Shown: positions 25,440 to 33,573 of the stretch, in pieces
Numbering within the stretch: the first letter of the stretch is position 1
Layout of the letters: each line of letters begins with the position of its first letter
Source: Streptomyces sp. ERV7
GTDB taxonomy: Bacteria > Actinomycetota > Actinomycetes > Streptomycetales > Streptomycetaceae
DNA: 64,000 nt
Direction of reading: 5' to 3'
NCBI RefSeq assembly: GCF_001653515.1
Contig: NZ_LYOY01000051.1
Coordinates: forward strand, 640,001 to 704,000
Program-made: the position numbers and the translations under genes
The notes under the pieces: model-generated
The model's input: the letters and a program-made list of their open reading frames with translations, nothing else
Told to the model about the DNA's origin: nothing
Database searches by the model: none

Positions 25440-26252
25440 ATGGCTGAGCGACGGGTTGTCATCGTCACCGGAGGCGGCACGGGCATCGGCGCCGCCACCG
25501 CCCGGCTGCTGGGCGAAGCGGGACACCAGGTGGTCGTGTCCGGCCGTCGCCCCGAGCCGCTGCACGCGATCGCCGAGGAGACCGGCGCGCTGGCCCACCC
25601 CTGCGACATCGGCGACGCGGACGCGGTGCGGGGCCTGGTGGACGCGACGGTCGCGGCGTACGGCCGGCTGGACGGCGTGGTGCTCAACGCGGGGACCGGG
25701 CGCAGCGGGGCCGTCGGTGACACCTCCGTGGAGGACTGGGACCTGGTGATGCGCACCAACCTCACCGGACCGTTCCTGCTGCTGCGCAGCGCGCTGCCGC
25801 ATCTGGTCGAGGCCCGCGGGTCCGTCGTCGCGGTCGCCTCGGTGTCCGCGCTGCGCAACGGCGTGGGCAACGCCGCGTACGCCACCTCGAAGGCCGCGCT
25901 GCTCCAGCTGTGCGGCTCCCTCGCGGTGGACTACGGGGCGAAGGGGCTGCGCGCCAACACCGTGTGCCCCAGCTGGGTGCGTACGGAGATGGCCGACCGG
26001 CGCATGGCGCGGTTCGCCGAGGAGGCGGGCCTCGCGGACGTCGACGAGGCGTACGAGACGGCCACCCGGCTGCTGCCCGCCCAGCGCCCGGGCGAGCCGC
26101 GGGAGATCGCCGAGGCCATCGCGTGGCTGCTCTCCCCGGCGGCGTCGTTCGTGAACGGCGCCACGCTCACCATCGACGGCGGGGCGACGGCGCTCGACCT
26201 CGGGACCGTGCCCTTCGGGTACCGCGTCGAGCGACGCGGGGACGCCAGCTGA
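25440..26252 (+). CDS. Short-chain dehydrogenase/reductase
   Basis: A 270-residue SDR oxidoreductase. The cofactor motif is TGGGTGIG near residue 10, NAG at about 85 and the catalytic Ser/Tyr/Lys in ASVSAL...YATSK. The closing FVNGATLTIDGG is typical of classical FabG-like SDRs. A GGAGG site precedes the ATG. The substrate is unknown. The convergent LuxR gene starts its 3' end 22 nt away. Confidence 0.88.
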   Translation: MAERRVVIVTGGGTGIGAATARLLGEAGHQVVVSGRRPEPLHAIAEETGALAHPCDIGDADAVRGLVDATVAAYGRLDGVVLNAGTGRSGAVGDTSVEDWDLVMRTNLTGPFLLLRSALPHLVEARGSVVAVASVSALRNGVGNAAYATSKAALLQLCGSLAVDYGAKGLRANTVCPSWVRTEMADRRMARFAEEAGLADVDEAYETATRLLPAQRPGEPREIAEAIAWLLSPAASFVNGATLTIDGGATALDLGTVPFGYRVERRGDAS

Positions 26253-26274
26253 GGCGTGGGGCGCGGCGCCCCCG

Positions 26275-27306
26275 CTAGGCCAGGCCGGTGAGGAGCTCCT
26301 CGCGGCTGTTGACGCCCGTCTTGCGGTAGATGGCCTTCAGATGGTCGTTGACCGTGTGCGGCGACAGGTCGAGCCGGCGGGCGATGTGCTTGGTGGGCAG
26401 GCCCTGGAGCACTTCCTGCATCACGGTCCGCTCCCTCGTGGTGATCCCGTACCAGACGGAGACGGCCGGCAGCAGCAGACGGCCGGGGGCCGGTTGGATC
26501 GTGACGGCCACCGCGCCCGCCTCCGGGCCTTCGAGCAGCTGGCCGTGGAGCGCGATCCAGCCGTCGCGGGTGGGGACGCGGCTGAGCGCCTGCCCGCCCG
26601 CGCGGCGGGCGAGGTGGGCGATGTTCCAGACGGTGGCGGTCAGGTCCCGCTCGTCCACCGAGCCGGCGACGGGGGCGAGCAGCCGCATCCACTCGTGCGC
26701 CGAGGGCGTGGCCGAGGTGACCTTGTCGTCGGCGCCGACGACCGCGACGCCGGGCGAGAGGCTGTAGCGCGACGGCCGCAGCGGGGCACTGGCCACGAAC
26801 CGCTTCAACGCGGCGGCGAGCGGCTCGGCGAGCAGCTGCGCGTGGGCCGCCTCGGCGGTCGAGAAGGGCCTGCTGCCCCTCTCCCGTACCAGGATCAGGC
26901 CGCCCCAGGCGACGCGCGCGTGGGTGAGGCCGATGCGCATCTCGCCGCCGAACCCCTCGGGGACGCTGACGTTGCGCAGTCGTACGCGGTGGCGGTGCCG
27001 GGCCGCGCCGAGGCCGACCACGCCGACCTTCGCGGGGCCCGGGACGAGCCGTTCGAAGGGGTGCCGCTCGGCCCTGGCGTCGTCGTCGAGCGCCATCCGG
27101 CGCGCGGCCGCCTCGCTGTAGTCGTGCTCCTCGGTGAAGAGGCAGCTGGCTCTGTTCAGCGGGTCGAGCCCGGCCAGCATGTAGCCGTCGTGCGGCACGA
27201 ACCGTCTCAGCTCGTCCGAGAGCGCCCGCCCGAGATCCGGCACGGTCACCACGTCCGCCGCTTCGGCCGACAGGGCACGAGAAATCGCTTCAACTCCCCC
27301 GGTCAC
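26275..27306 (-). CDS. LuxR-type transcriptional regulator
   Basis: A 343-residue regulator whose C-terminal LuxR/GerE HTH is clear (TTRERTVMQEVLQGLPTKHIARRLDLSPHTVNDHLKAIYRK, about 285-330). The N-terminal 270 residues have no recognised receiver or ATPase; they look like a GAF/PAS-type sensor (VPHDGYMLAGLDPL). The GTG start at 27306 lacks a good ribosome-binding site, so the true start is uncertain. Targets unknown. Confidence 0.78.
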   Translation of the reverse strand: MTGGVEAISRALSAEAADVVTVPDLGRALSDELRRFVPHDGYMLAGLDPLNRASCLFTEEHDYSEAAARRMALDDDARAERHPFERLVPGPAKVGVVGLGAARHRHRVRLRNVSVPEGFGGEMRIGLTHARVAWGGLILVRERGSRPFSTAEAAHAQLLAEPLAAALKRFVASAPLRPSRYSLSPGVAVVGADDKVTSATPSAHEWMRLLAPVAGSVDERDLTATVWNIAHLARRAGGQALSRVPTRDGWIALHGQLLEGPEAGAVAVTIQPAPGRLLLPAVSVWYGITTRERTVMQEVLQGLPTKHIARRLDLSPHTVNDHLKAIYRKTGVNSREELLTGLA

Positions 27307-27533
27307 CCCACGAGCGTAGCCCGTGACGGCCGCACGATCACGGCGATTTCAGCCCTTCCATGGTCATCTGGGCCCGGGGCGCGTGTCGGGCCGCACGTCA
27401 ATGCCCAGTTCTGGGGATTTCGGACAATCCATGGGCGGAGCACAGTCGTTGCCGTGTCGGGCCCCGCACCACATCCCCACGGACCGCGCTGTCCCTGTGT
27501 TCGCCAGTGCTCCAGGACACGAAGGAGAAGCAC

Positions 27534-27905
27534 GTGACCGATCAGTCTCAGACGCGCCGCGGCGTCATCAGGGCCGCCGGTGGTGCGGCCCTGGCCGCCG
27601 GGGCGATGGCGCTCGGCGCGCCCGCGGCGCAGGCCGCCCCGCACCACGGCACCAAGTCCGCCCCGGCGATGCCGCCCGGCGCCGCCGCCCACAACGAAGC
27701 GAGGGCACTCATGGGACTGCCGATACCCGACGAGGTGACGGCGTACCAGAACAACTGGAGATTCTGCAATTACTGCTTCGGCCTCTGGTGGAACGGCAAC
27801 CCCACCAACGGCGCCTGCCCCTCCAGGAACTCCCCCGACGGCCAGCACCACGGCCCGGGCAGCTGGAACTTCATCCTGCCGGCGAACCCCGCCGAGCACA
27901 TCTGA
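27534..27905 (+). CDS. Small Tat-secreted protein with one WxFCxxC-type repeat
   Basis: A 123-residue protein. The GTG at 27534 lies after GAAGGAGAA. A Tat signal (QTRRGVIRAAGGAALAAGAMAL, ending near AAQAA) precedes a short linker and a Cys/His/Trp-rich C-terminal module: WRFCNYCFGLWWNGNPTNGACPS followed by HHGPGSWNFILP, with Cys 78, 81 and 95 and His 105-106. I recognise this as one copy of a roughly 40-residue repeat that occurs in tandem in other Streptomyces secreted proteins. The Cys/His pattern could bind metal. Function unknown. Confidence 0.75.
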   Translation: MTDQSQTRRGVIRAAGGAALAAGAMALGAPAAQAAPHHGTKSAPAMPPGAAAHNEARALMGLPIPDEVTAYQNNWRFCNYCFGLWWNGNPTNGACPSRNSPDGQHHGPGSWNFILPANPAEHI

Positions 27906-27916
27906 CCCCTCCGAGG

Positions 27917-27951
27917 GTGCGGGGCGCACGCGATCCGCGTGCGCCCCGCAC
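27917..27951. terminator. Bidirectional terminator between convergent genes
   Basis: A 16-bp stem (GTGCGGGGCGCACGCG / CGCGTGCGCCCCGCAC) with a 3-nt loop lies between the stops at 27905 and 27973. Confidence 0.85.
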
Positions 27952-27972
27952 CTGCGTGTTGCCGGCTCCGGG

Positions 27973-30198
27973 TCAGGGACCCGAGACCAGGTTCACCACG
28001 TTGTTCGAGGAGTTGGCGGTCCCTCCGGTGTTGTTGATGACGTGGTTGATCGTCCCCGTGCCGCCCAGCGAGACCGTCACCATGTCGTGGAAGCGGACAC
28101 CCGCCGTGTTCGGCGCCTCGAAGGAGCGCTCGGCCACCACCGACGGGTTGGCGTTGAAGTAGCAGTAGCTGCCAAGACCCCAGGCCTCGTGGCTGGTCAC
28201 CGAGCCCGCGACCTTGTACGCGTCGTAGCCCCGGGTCGAGCCGTTCATCCATGCCGACTGGTTCGGCGGGTCGTAGGGCAGCTCGTTCTGGAAGAAGTAC
28301 GTACGGCCGCCGTTGCCGTTCCAGATCACCTGGTGCTGCTGGTAATGCTCGACGAACAGGCCGTACATCGTCACGCCGGTGCCGTTGACGACCAGCCCGT
28401 TGGCGGCCGTGTTGCTGGTCCAGCCGACGCCGCTGCCGTGGTCGGCGCGCCACAGCCACAGGTGGTCGCCGATGACGTCCGAGCTGTCGATGACCAGGCT
28501 CTGGGTGGCCCGGCCGACGCCCGCGCCGCCGATGCGGAAGAAGACGTCGTGCAGCGAGGTCGGGTCGGCGGTGTGCCGGGCGGTCGCGCCCGGGGTGCCG
28601 ACCCGCATCAGGAGCGCGGAGTTGGCGGGACCGGCGTCGATGAGCAGTCCCGCGACCTTCACTCCGTCGACGTCCGCGACGTTCATCGCGGTGATGCCGT
28701 TGTCCGGTACCAGGGTGGCGAGGCCGAGGCCAAGGACGACGGTGTCCGGGCGGTTCACCTCGATGGTCTGGTTCAGGTGGTAGACACCGGGTGTGAACAG
28801 GAGGTTCTTGCCCTGGGCCAGCGCGCCGTTGATGTCCGCCGCGGTGGCGCCGGGCTTGACCACGTAGAACTGGTCGATCGGCAGCGAGGTGCCCGCGGGA
28901 GTGCCGTTCGCCCAGGTCGTGCCCTGGGTCGCGGTGCGCAGGGCGGGGACGAACACCTTGTACGCGCCCGCCGCGTCCACGTAGAGGAAGGGCTTCTCAC
29001 GGGTCACGGGGCTCTGCGCCACCGTGGTGTAGGGCGGGCTGGGGAAGGTGTTGGCCGGCGCGTTGGTGTCGCCGACGAAGACCATGTTCCAGTTGGAGCC
29101 GTTCCAGCTGCCCCACTGGCTGTTGCGCGAGAGCCACTGCTGCTGCGAACCGGACCGCACCTGGCCGTCGATCCTGGAGTCGGCCATGAACCCGCCGCTG
29201 GACCACCCGTCGTCGTCCAGCTGGAGGTTGCCGCGCACGTGCATCCGGCGGTACGGGGCGGCCTGCGAGACGGCCCACCGGTCGCTGCCGCCGGTGGGGG
29301 TGACCGACAGGTTCTCGGCGGAGCGCCAGAAGTTCTGGGTGGCGTTGCCCTGGAACCAGTCGGCCTCGGCGTGCACGGCGCCGTTGATGGTCACCGCGTC
29401 CGGGGTGAGGCCGAGCCCGGCCACCTGGGTGTAGAAGCCGACGTTGGCGTCCACGTCGTAGCTGCCCGGCTTGAAGAGCAGGGCGTGGCGCTGGGCGCCG
29501 AACTGGTTGGACTCCTGCTGTCCGAAGACCTGGTTGAGCCTGCTCTGGACGGCGGCCGAGGACATCGACGGGTCGAAGACGGACACATTGGGGCCGAGAT
29601 CGGGGTCGCCTCCGCTCGGCGGCAGGCTGTCGGCGGGGCTGACCTGGAACGACTGGGCCGCACTGCCGTTGCACGCGTACTGCTGCACGCGCGCCCCGTC
29701 GGCCGTCGAGGCACCGGGGACGTCGAGGCACTTGCCGCTGTTGCGGTTGACGAAGTGGTACCTCCCGGCGGCCTCCTCGACGGGCTTCCACTGCTGGTTG
29801 CCGCCGCCGCTGTAGGTCCAGAGCTGGATCGGTGCGCCGTCGGCGGTGGAGACGTCGGTGACGTCCCAGGACTTGGTGGCGTCGTTGCGGTTGTCGACCC
29901 GGACGTAGCCGTCACCGGTCGTCTGGAACCGCCACTGCTGCGCGGTGGTGGCGTTGCAGCCGTACTGCTGGACGGCGGTGCCGTCGGCGGTCCCGGCCGA
30001 CGCCGCGTCCACGCACTTGCCGCTGTGCTGGGCGGACACGGTGACCCAACCCGTCGGCAGGGGCGCGGCTTCGGCCCGGGGGGCGGCGAGGGCGCCGGTG
30101 GTCATGGAGGCGGCGAGCGCACCGACGGCCACCAGTGATGCGGCTCTGCCACGCACGCTCCGGCGGTCGGGCGGAGTGGGGGTTGCGGGAATGGTCAT
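27973..30198 (-). CDS. Secreted ricin-domain protein with GH55-like right-handed beta-helix
   Basis: A 741-residue protein. A signal peptide (residues about 16-45) is followed by a ricin-B/CBM13 trefoil with three repeats showing the QQW pattern (KCVDAASAG...AQQWRF, GGGNQQW, KCLDVPGAS...AQSF). The remaining 530 residues have a GH55/pectate-lyase-like beta-helix: FKPGSYDVDANVGFYTQVAGLGLTP, FTPGVYHLNQTIEVNRPDTVVLGLG, DHLWLWRADHGSG and EAWGLGSYCYFN. Related Streptomyces proteins are annotated as exo-1,3-beta-glucanase-like. The carbohydrate target is inferred, not shown. The ATG follows GGGTGAGG, and a promoter lies at 30224-30252. Confidence 0.8.
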   Translation of the reverse strand: MTIPATPTPPDRRSVRGRAASLVAVGALAASMTTGALAAPRAEAAPLPTGWVTVSAQHSGKCVDAASAGTADGTAVQQYGCNATTAQQWRFQTTGDGYVRVDNRNDATKSWDVTDVSTADGAPIQLWTYSGGGNQQWKPVEEAAGRYHFVNRNSGKCLDVPGASTADGARVQQYACNGSAAQSFQVSPADSLPPSGGDPDLGPNVSVFDPSMSSAAVQSRLNQVFGQQESNQFGAQRHALLFKPGSYDVDANVGFYTQVAGLGLTPDAVTINGAVHAEADWFQGNATQNFWRSAENLSVTPTGGSDRWAVSQAAPYRRMHVRGNLQLDDDGWSSGGFMADSRIDGQVRSGSQQQWLSRNSQWGSWNGSNWNMVFVGDTNAPANTFPSPPYTTVAQSPVTREKPFLYVDAAGAYKVFVPALRTATQGTTWANGTPAGTSLPIDQFYVVKPGATAADINGALAQGKNLLFTPGVYHLNQTIEVNRPDTVVLGLGLATLVPDNGITAMNVADVDGVKVAGLLIDAGPANSALLMRVGTPGATARHTADPTSLHDVFFRIGGAGVGRATQSLVIDSSDVIGDHLWLWRADHGSGVGWTSNTAANGLVVNGTGVTMYGLFVEHYQQHQVIWNGNGGRTYFFQNELPYDPPNQSAWMNGSTRGYDAYKVAGSVTSHEAWGLGSYCYFNANPSVVAERSFEAPNTAGVRFHDMVTVSLGGTGTINHVINNTGGTANSSNNVVNLVSGP

Positions 30199-30223
30199 GG
30201 CCTCACCCTTTCTTCAAGGCGTG

Positions 30224-30252
30224 AAGTTAGAGCTCCCTCATGGACACGTCAA
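30224..30252 (-). promoter_or_regulatory. Promoter of the ricin/beta-helix gene
   Basis: Minus-strand TTGACG (30247-30252), a 17-nt spacer and TAACTT (30224-30229), 26 nt before the start codon. Confidence 0.55.
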
Positions 30253-30299
30253 GGGTTCAGACCTCGAACGCCTGGTCTGCACCAAAGGCTTGACAAGCT

Positions 30300-30630
30300 G
30301 TTGCCTCACCACTTAAGTCACGGGGTGAAATAAGAGGGTTCCGCTAAGGTGTAGACCAATTTAGCCCACGCTTGGGGCTCATGCGTTCAATAGCTGAACG
30401 AATAATTCGCCCATTCAGCTACTGCGCCACATTCCTTGAAGCAATAGCCAGGCAGCAGACCACATGGCGGCCTGTAGATGATCACTACCCGCCTGAGCTG
30501 CGGGACTGTAATTCCACCGCGCGTCAAATTGACGAACCATCAGCAATTACACCAAGAAGCAAAACAGCACTGAAAGACCGTTTCACCCCGTATTGCGGGG
30601 CAGATTAAGGCTGTCCGGCCCGTATCCGAA
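30300..30630. other. Low-G+C intergenic patch
   Basis: By direct count 30301-30600 is about 52% G+C, far below its surroundings. It holds TAGCTGAA / TTCAGCTA (inverted, about 30391-30420) and CCCCG / CGGGG with a 5-nt loop near 30587-30601. A 78-codon open frame (30372-30608) has no Streptomyces codon bias, so I do not call a gene. It abuts the xylF promoter block at 30637. Confidence 0.6.
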
Positions 30631-30636
30631 AATTCC

Positions 30637-30745
30637 GTTGTCATCTCGTTAAGGGCTAACTTCTTGACGTCACCGCAGGGGCACGGTTGGCTTCCAGCCA
30701 CCTCGGCCGAAATTTATGCGGCCATGTCAGGGAGGTTGTTTTTAA
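30637..30745 (+). promoter_or_regulatory. xylF upstream regulatory region, second copy
   Basis: Homologous to 13140-13246: shares CCGTTGTCATCTCGTTAAGG, CTTCCAGCCACCTCGGCCG and GTCAGGGAGGTT. The middle has diverged by small indels. Homology begins sharply after the low-G+C patch. Confidence 0.6.
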
Positions 30746-31846
30746 GTGAGCACGCGTACCGGCCGTGGAGCGATGACCGTGGGTGTCGTCGCGATGGCCG
30801 TCACCCTCGCCGCATGCGGCGGTGGGAGCAAGTCCGGCGACGGGTCCGAGACCAAGAAGAAGGACCTCAAGATAGGTCTGCTGCTGCCGGAGAAGCAGGC
30901 TGCTCGCTACGAGAAGTCGGACAAGCCGCTGATCGAGAAGATGGTCAGCGAGCTGACCAGCGGCAAGGGCCAGGTCGTCTACGCGAACGCGGAGCAGGAC
31001 GCGGCCCGGCAGAACCAGCAGGTCGACGAGATGATCGGCAAGAAGGTCGACGCGCTCATCATCGACGCCGTGGACTCCAAGGCCATCGGCGGCGCGGTGC
31101 AGCGGGCGCACGAGGCGGGTATCCCGATCGTCGCCTTCGACCGGCTCGCCGAGGGCCCCGTCGACGCCTATGTCTCGTTCGACAACGAGGACGTCGGCCA
31201 TGTGCAGGCCAGGGCCCTGCTGGACAACCTCGGCACGAAGGCCAAGGACGGCCAGATCGTGATGATGAACGGTGCCCGCACCGACCCGAACGCCGCCCAG
31301 TTCAAGAAGGGCGCGCACAGCGAGCTCGACGGCAAGGTGAGCATCGGGAAGGAGTACGACACCAAGGAGTGGAAGCCGGAGAACGCCGCCGCGAACATGC
31401 GGACCGCGATCTCGGCCCTGGGCAAGGACAAGATCATCGGTGTCTACTCCGCCAACGACGGCATGGCCGGCGGCATCATCAGCGCCCTCAAGGCCGCGGG
31501 TGTCTCCAAGCTGCCGCCGATCACCGGGCAGGACACCGAACTCGCCGGTGTGCAGCGCATCGTGGCGGGCGAGCAGTTCATGAGCGTCTACAAGTCGTAC
31601 GCGGAGGAGAGCCCGATCGCCGCGCAGATGGCGGTCGCGCTGGCCAAGAAGCAGAGCCTGATCTCCATCGCCAACTCCAAGACCAACAGCCCGACCAAGA
31701 GCGACATCCCCACCGCGCTCGTCCCGGTCGTCGCCGTGATCAAGGAGAACATCCGCTCCACCGTCGTCGGTGACGGCCTCTACACCATCGACGAGATCTG
31801 CACGGCCAAGTACAAGGCCGCCTGCAAGTCCGCCGGACTGCAGTAG
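30746..31846 (+). CDS. xylF: Xylose-type ABC transporter substrate-binding lipoprotein
   Basis: A 366-residue periplasmic-binding-protein-like (type 1) lipoprotein: lipobox VTLAACG, then KKDLKIGLLLPEKQAARYE, VDALIIDAVDSKAIGG, GIPIVAFDRLAEGPVDAYVSFDN, IIGVYSANDGMAGGI and ITGQDTELAGVQRI, all typical of XylF/RbsB-type sugar binders. The GTG start follows GGGAGG by 10 nt. The matching ATPase and permease genes (xylG, xylH) begin about 5.9 kb downstream, beyond a terminator and two opposing genes. In related species xylF is directly upstream of xylG. Confidence 0.88.
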   Translation: MSTRTGRGAMTVGVVAMAVTLAACGGGSKSGDGSETKKKDLKIGLLLPEKQAARYEKSDKPLIEKMVSELTSGKGQVVYANAEQDAARQNQQVDEMIGKKVDALIIDAVDSKAIGGAVQRAHEAGIPIVAFDRLAEGPVDAYVSFDNEDVGHVQARALLDNLGTKAKDGQIVMMNGARTDPNAAQFKKGAHSELDGKVSIGKEYDTKEWKPENAAANMRTAISALGKDKIIGVYSANDGMAGGIISALKAAGVSKLPPITGQDTELAGVQRIVAGEQFMSVYKSYAEESPIAAQMAVALAKKQSLISIANSKTNSPTKSDIPTALVPVVAVIKENIRSTVVGDGLYTIDEICTAKYKAACKSAGLQ

Positions 31847-31878
31847 CGCCCTCGGCCGTACACGTATCGACCGACCGT

Positions 31879-31923
31879 GAAGACCTCTGCCCGACCGCGT
31901 GACGCGGTCGGGCAGAGGTCTTC
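31879..31923. terminator. Terminator after xylF
   Basis: A perfect 21-bp stem (GAAGACCTCTGCCCGACCGC... and complement) with a 3-nt loop, between the convergent stops of xylF and the GNAT-like gene. Confidence 0.88.
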
Positions 31924-31947
31924 GGGTCGTACGGCGCTTCGGGGCGG

Positions 31948-32535
31948 TCAGCCGCCGTAGGCCCCCTTGGGCGGGCGGCGCAGCCGGGGTTCGGGGCGCG
32001 CCGCGCCGGAGGCGCACGGCTCGAACCCGAAGGGCGCGAGCAGCTCGGCCTGGAAGGACGCGGGGGCGGTGGCGTACGCGGGCAGGGACGCCTCGTCCAC
32101 GATGCGCAGGACCGGGTCCAGGACGGCTTCGAGGGCCGCCGGATGGGCGCTCGGGGCGATACCCACGGCCGCGAGCAGCCAGTGGTCCTCCTCGCCCGGT
32201 ATCCGCCCGTCGTGGTCGCGCGCGGGCATCAGGGTCGGCCGGAGCCCGTGCAGCCGGAGCAGGGCTCTGTGCTCCTCCTCGTCGATGGAGACGCCCGGCG
32301 GGATCCACACCGCCGCCGCCTCGGGCGCTCCGGAGCCCGACTCGGCGACCCACACCTTGCCGGTCTCCAGACCGAAATGCGCGAGGATGAGCCGGAGTTG
32401 GGCCTGTGAGGCCGAGACGAGAGCGGCGGTCTCGGGCGGGAGCCCGTGATCGCCGGAGAGCAGGCGGACTATCGCGTTCACATCCTGCAGGGACGCACGC
32501 CGAGCGCTGACCCTGTGCGCAAAGGTGAGGGCCAT
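31948..32535 (-). CDS. GNAT-like N-acetyltransferase
   Basis: A 195-residue protein with the layout of a Gcn5-related acetyltransferase: an N-terminal helix pair (SLQDVNAIVRLLSGD), central strands (VWVAESGSGAPEAAAVWIPPG) and a C-terminal APASFQAELLAPFGFEPC segment. The acetyl-CoA motif is weak (LLAAVGIAPSAHPAA), so the assignment is moderate. Substrate unknown. Its 5' leader contains the inverted repeat at 32555-32586. Confidence 0.65.
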   Translation of the reverse strand: MALTFAHRVSARRASLQDVNAIVRLLSGDHGLPPETAALVSASQAQLRLILAHFGLETGKVWVAESGSGAPEAAAVWIPPGVSIDEEEHRALLRLHGLRPTLMPARDHDGRIPGEEDHWLLAAVGIAPSAHPAALEAVLDPVLRIVDEASLPAYATAPASFQAELLAPFGFEPCASGAARPEPRLRRPPKGAYGG

Positions 32536-32554
32536 AAGCCGTGCCTTTCGCTGT

Positions 32555-32586
32555 GGTGCGTGAGGACGGCAGTGGCCTCACGCACC
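32555..32586. repeat. Inverted repeat upstream of the GNAT-like gene
   Basis: GGTGCGTGAGG / CCTCACGCACC, 11-bp perfect arms and a 10-nt loop, 20 nt before the start codon at 32535. Either an operator or a leader stem. Between this and 32825 I see only G+C-rich sequence with no supported gene. Confidence 0.45.
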
Positions 32587-32860
32587 TCTTTGGCTTCTCT
32601 TTACCGAGGCTACCCGCCCAAGGGTAAGGGCATCGTATGAATCGGGGACCCCTCGGCCGACCGGGAATTGTACGCCGGAGGAGGCGCCCGGGGCGCCCGG
32701 GGCGCGCGTCGGCACCGGGGCGCCCTCGCCGCTCGCCGCGGATCCATGGAGCCGCGCGGAGCCACTCGGCCCGCGCTCCCCTCAGGCCCTTCTCTGACCT
32801 GCGGGGACGGGTCCACGAAGAAGCTTGACGCCACTCCCGCGCCACATGCGGCACCACACT

Positions 32861-32922
32861 TGGCGCCACCGATGGTGCCATTCACCCATTCGAGGGGTTG
32901 CCTTGGCGCCACAGTGGTGCCA
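32861..32922. promoter_or_regulatory. Tandem TGGCGCCA-type operators of the RHH gene
   Basis: Two composite sites, TGGCGCCACCGATGGTGCCA (32861-32880) and TGGCGCCACAGTGGTGCCA (32904-32922), plus half-sites (GCGCCAC, GGCACCAC) between 32830 and 32860. The second lies inside the spacer of a promoter-like TTGCCT-N17-CACTCT (32898-32926), so binding would block transcription of the gene at 32933. Confidence 0.6.
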
Positions 32923-32932
32923 CTCTGGCGTT

Positions 32933-33472
32933 ATGGACCTCACGCCCTACGTCGACAACCTCCGCCATGAGCTCGCGGTCGCCGCGGACGCGGGCGGGGA
33001 CGAAGCCCGCGCGCTGGCGGAGCGGCTGACCACCCCGCTCGAGTCGGCGGTCCGGCTCACCCTGCTCAACGCGCTGTCCGCGGCCACGGACGAGATCACC
33101 CGGGAGCTGGCGCCCGGCTCGGTCGATGTGCGGCTGCGGGGCCTCGACCCCGAGTTCGTGGTCACCACGCCACCGGGCCTGGAGGCGTACGAGCAGAGCG
33201 AGCCGCGGGAGAGCGCACCGAGCGGGCCGCGGATGCCCGTGGCGCCGGCCCCCGCGGACGGGGAGGAGGGCGGGACGGCACGGATCAACTTCCGTCTGCC
33301 GGCCCACCTCAAGACGCGCGTCGAGGACGCCGCCGGCCAGGAGGGCCTGTCGGTCAACGCCTGGCTGGTCCGGGCCGTGGCGACCGCCCTGGAGCCCGGC
33401 GACGGCGGCGGCCCCGGCCCCACCCGCAGCCGCCACCGGGGCGGCCAGGGCTTCACCGGCTGGGTGCGCTAG
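32933..33472 (+). CDS. Ribbon-helix-helix (Arc-type) DNA-binding protein
   Basis: A 179-residue protein. The N-terminal 100 residues are helical and acidic; a Pro/Ala linker leads to a C-terminal RHH domain (ARINFRLPAHLKTRVEDAAGQEGLSVNAWLVRAVATAL) and a basic tail. Such Streptomyces proteins are annotated as HicB-family antitoxin-like. No toxin gene is adjacent. No ribosome-binding site precedes the ATG and the promoter lies immediately upstream, so the mRNA may be leaderless. Tandem palindromes in the promoter suggest autorepression. The DUF4097 gene follows after 101 nt. Confidence 0.75.
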   Translation: MDLTPYVDNLRHELAVAADAGGDEARALAERLTTPLESAVRLTLLNALSAATDEITRELAPGSVDVRLRGLDPEFVVTTPPGLEAYEQSEPRESAPSGPRMPVAPAPADGEEGGTARINFRLPAHLKTRVEDAAGQEGLSVNAWLVRAVATALEPGDGGGPGPTRSRHRGGQGFTGWVR

Positions 33473-33573
33473 CCGGCGCCCGGGCCCTGTCCGGCGAGCA
33501 GACCGGAACCACGCCATCCCTCACCCGCCCGACCGGCGGGAGCACCCACCAGAGCCAAGAGGACGGGACAGCC

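Noticed and set aside
30372..30608. 78-codon frame in the low-G+C patch
   Set aside because: No ribosome-binding site, codon use unlike this genome and no recognisable domain; reported only as part of the patch.
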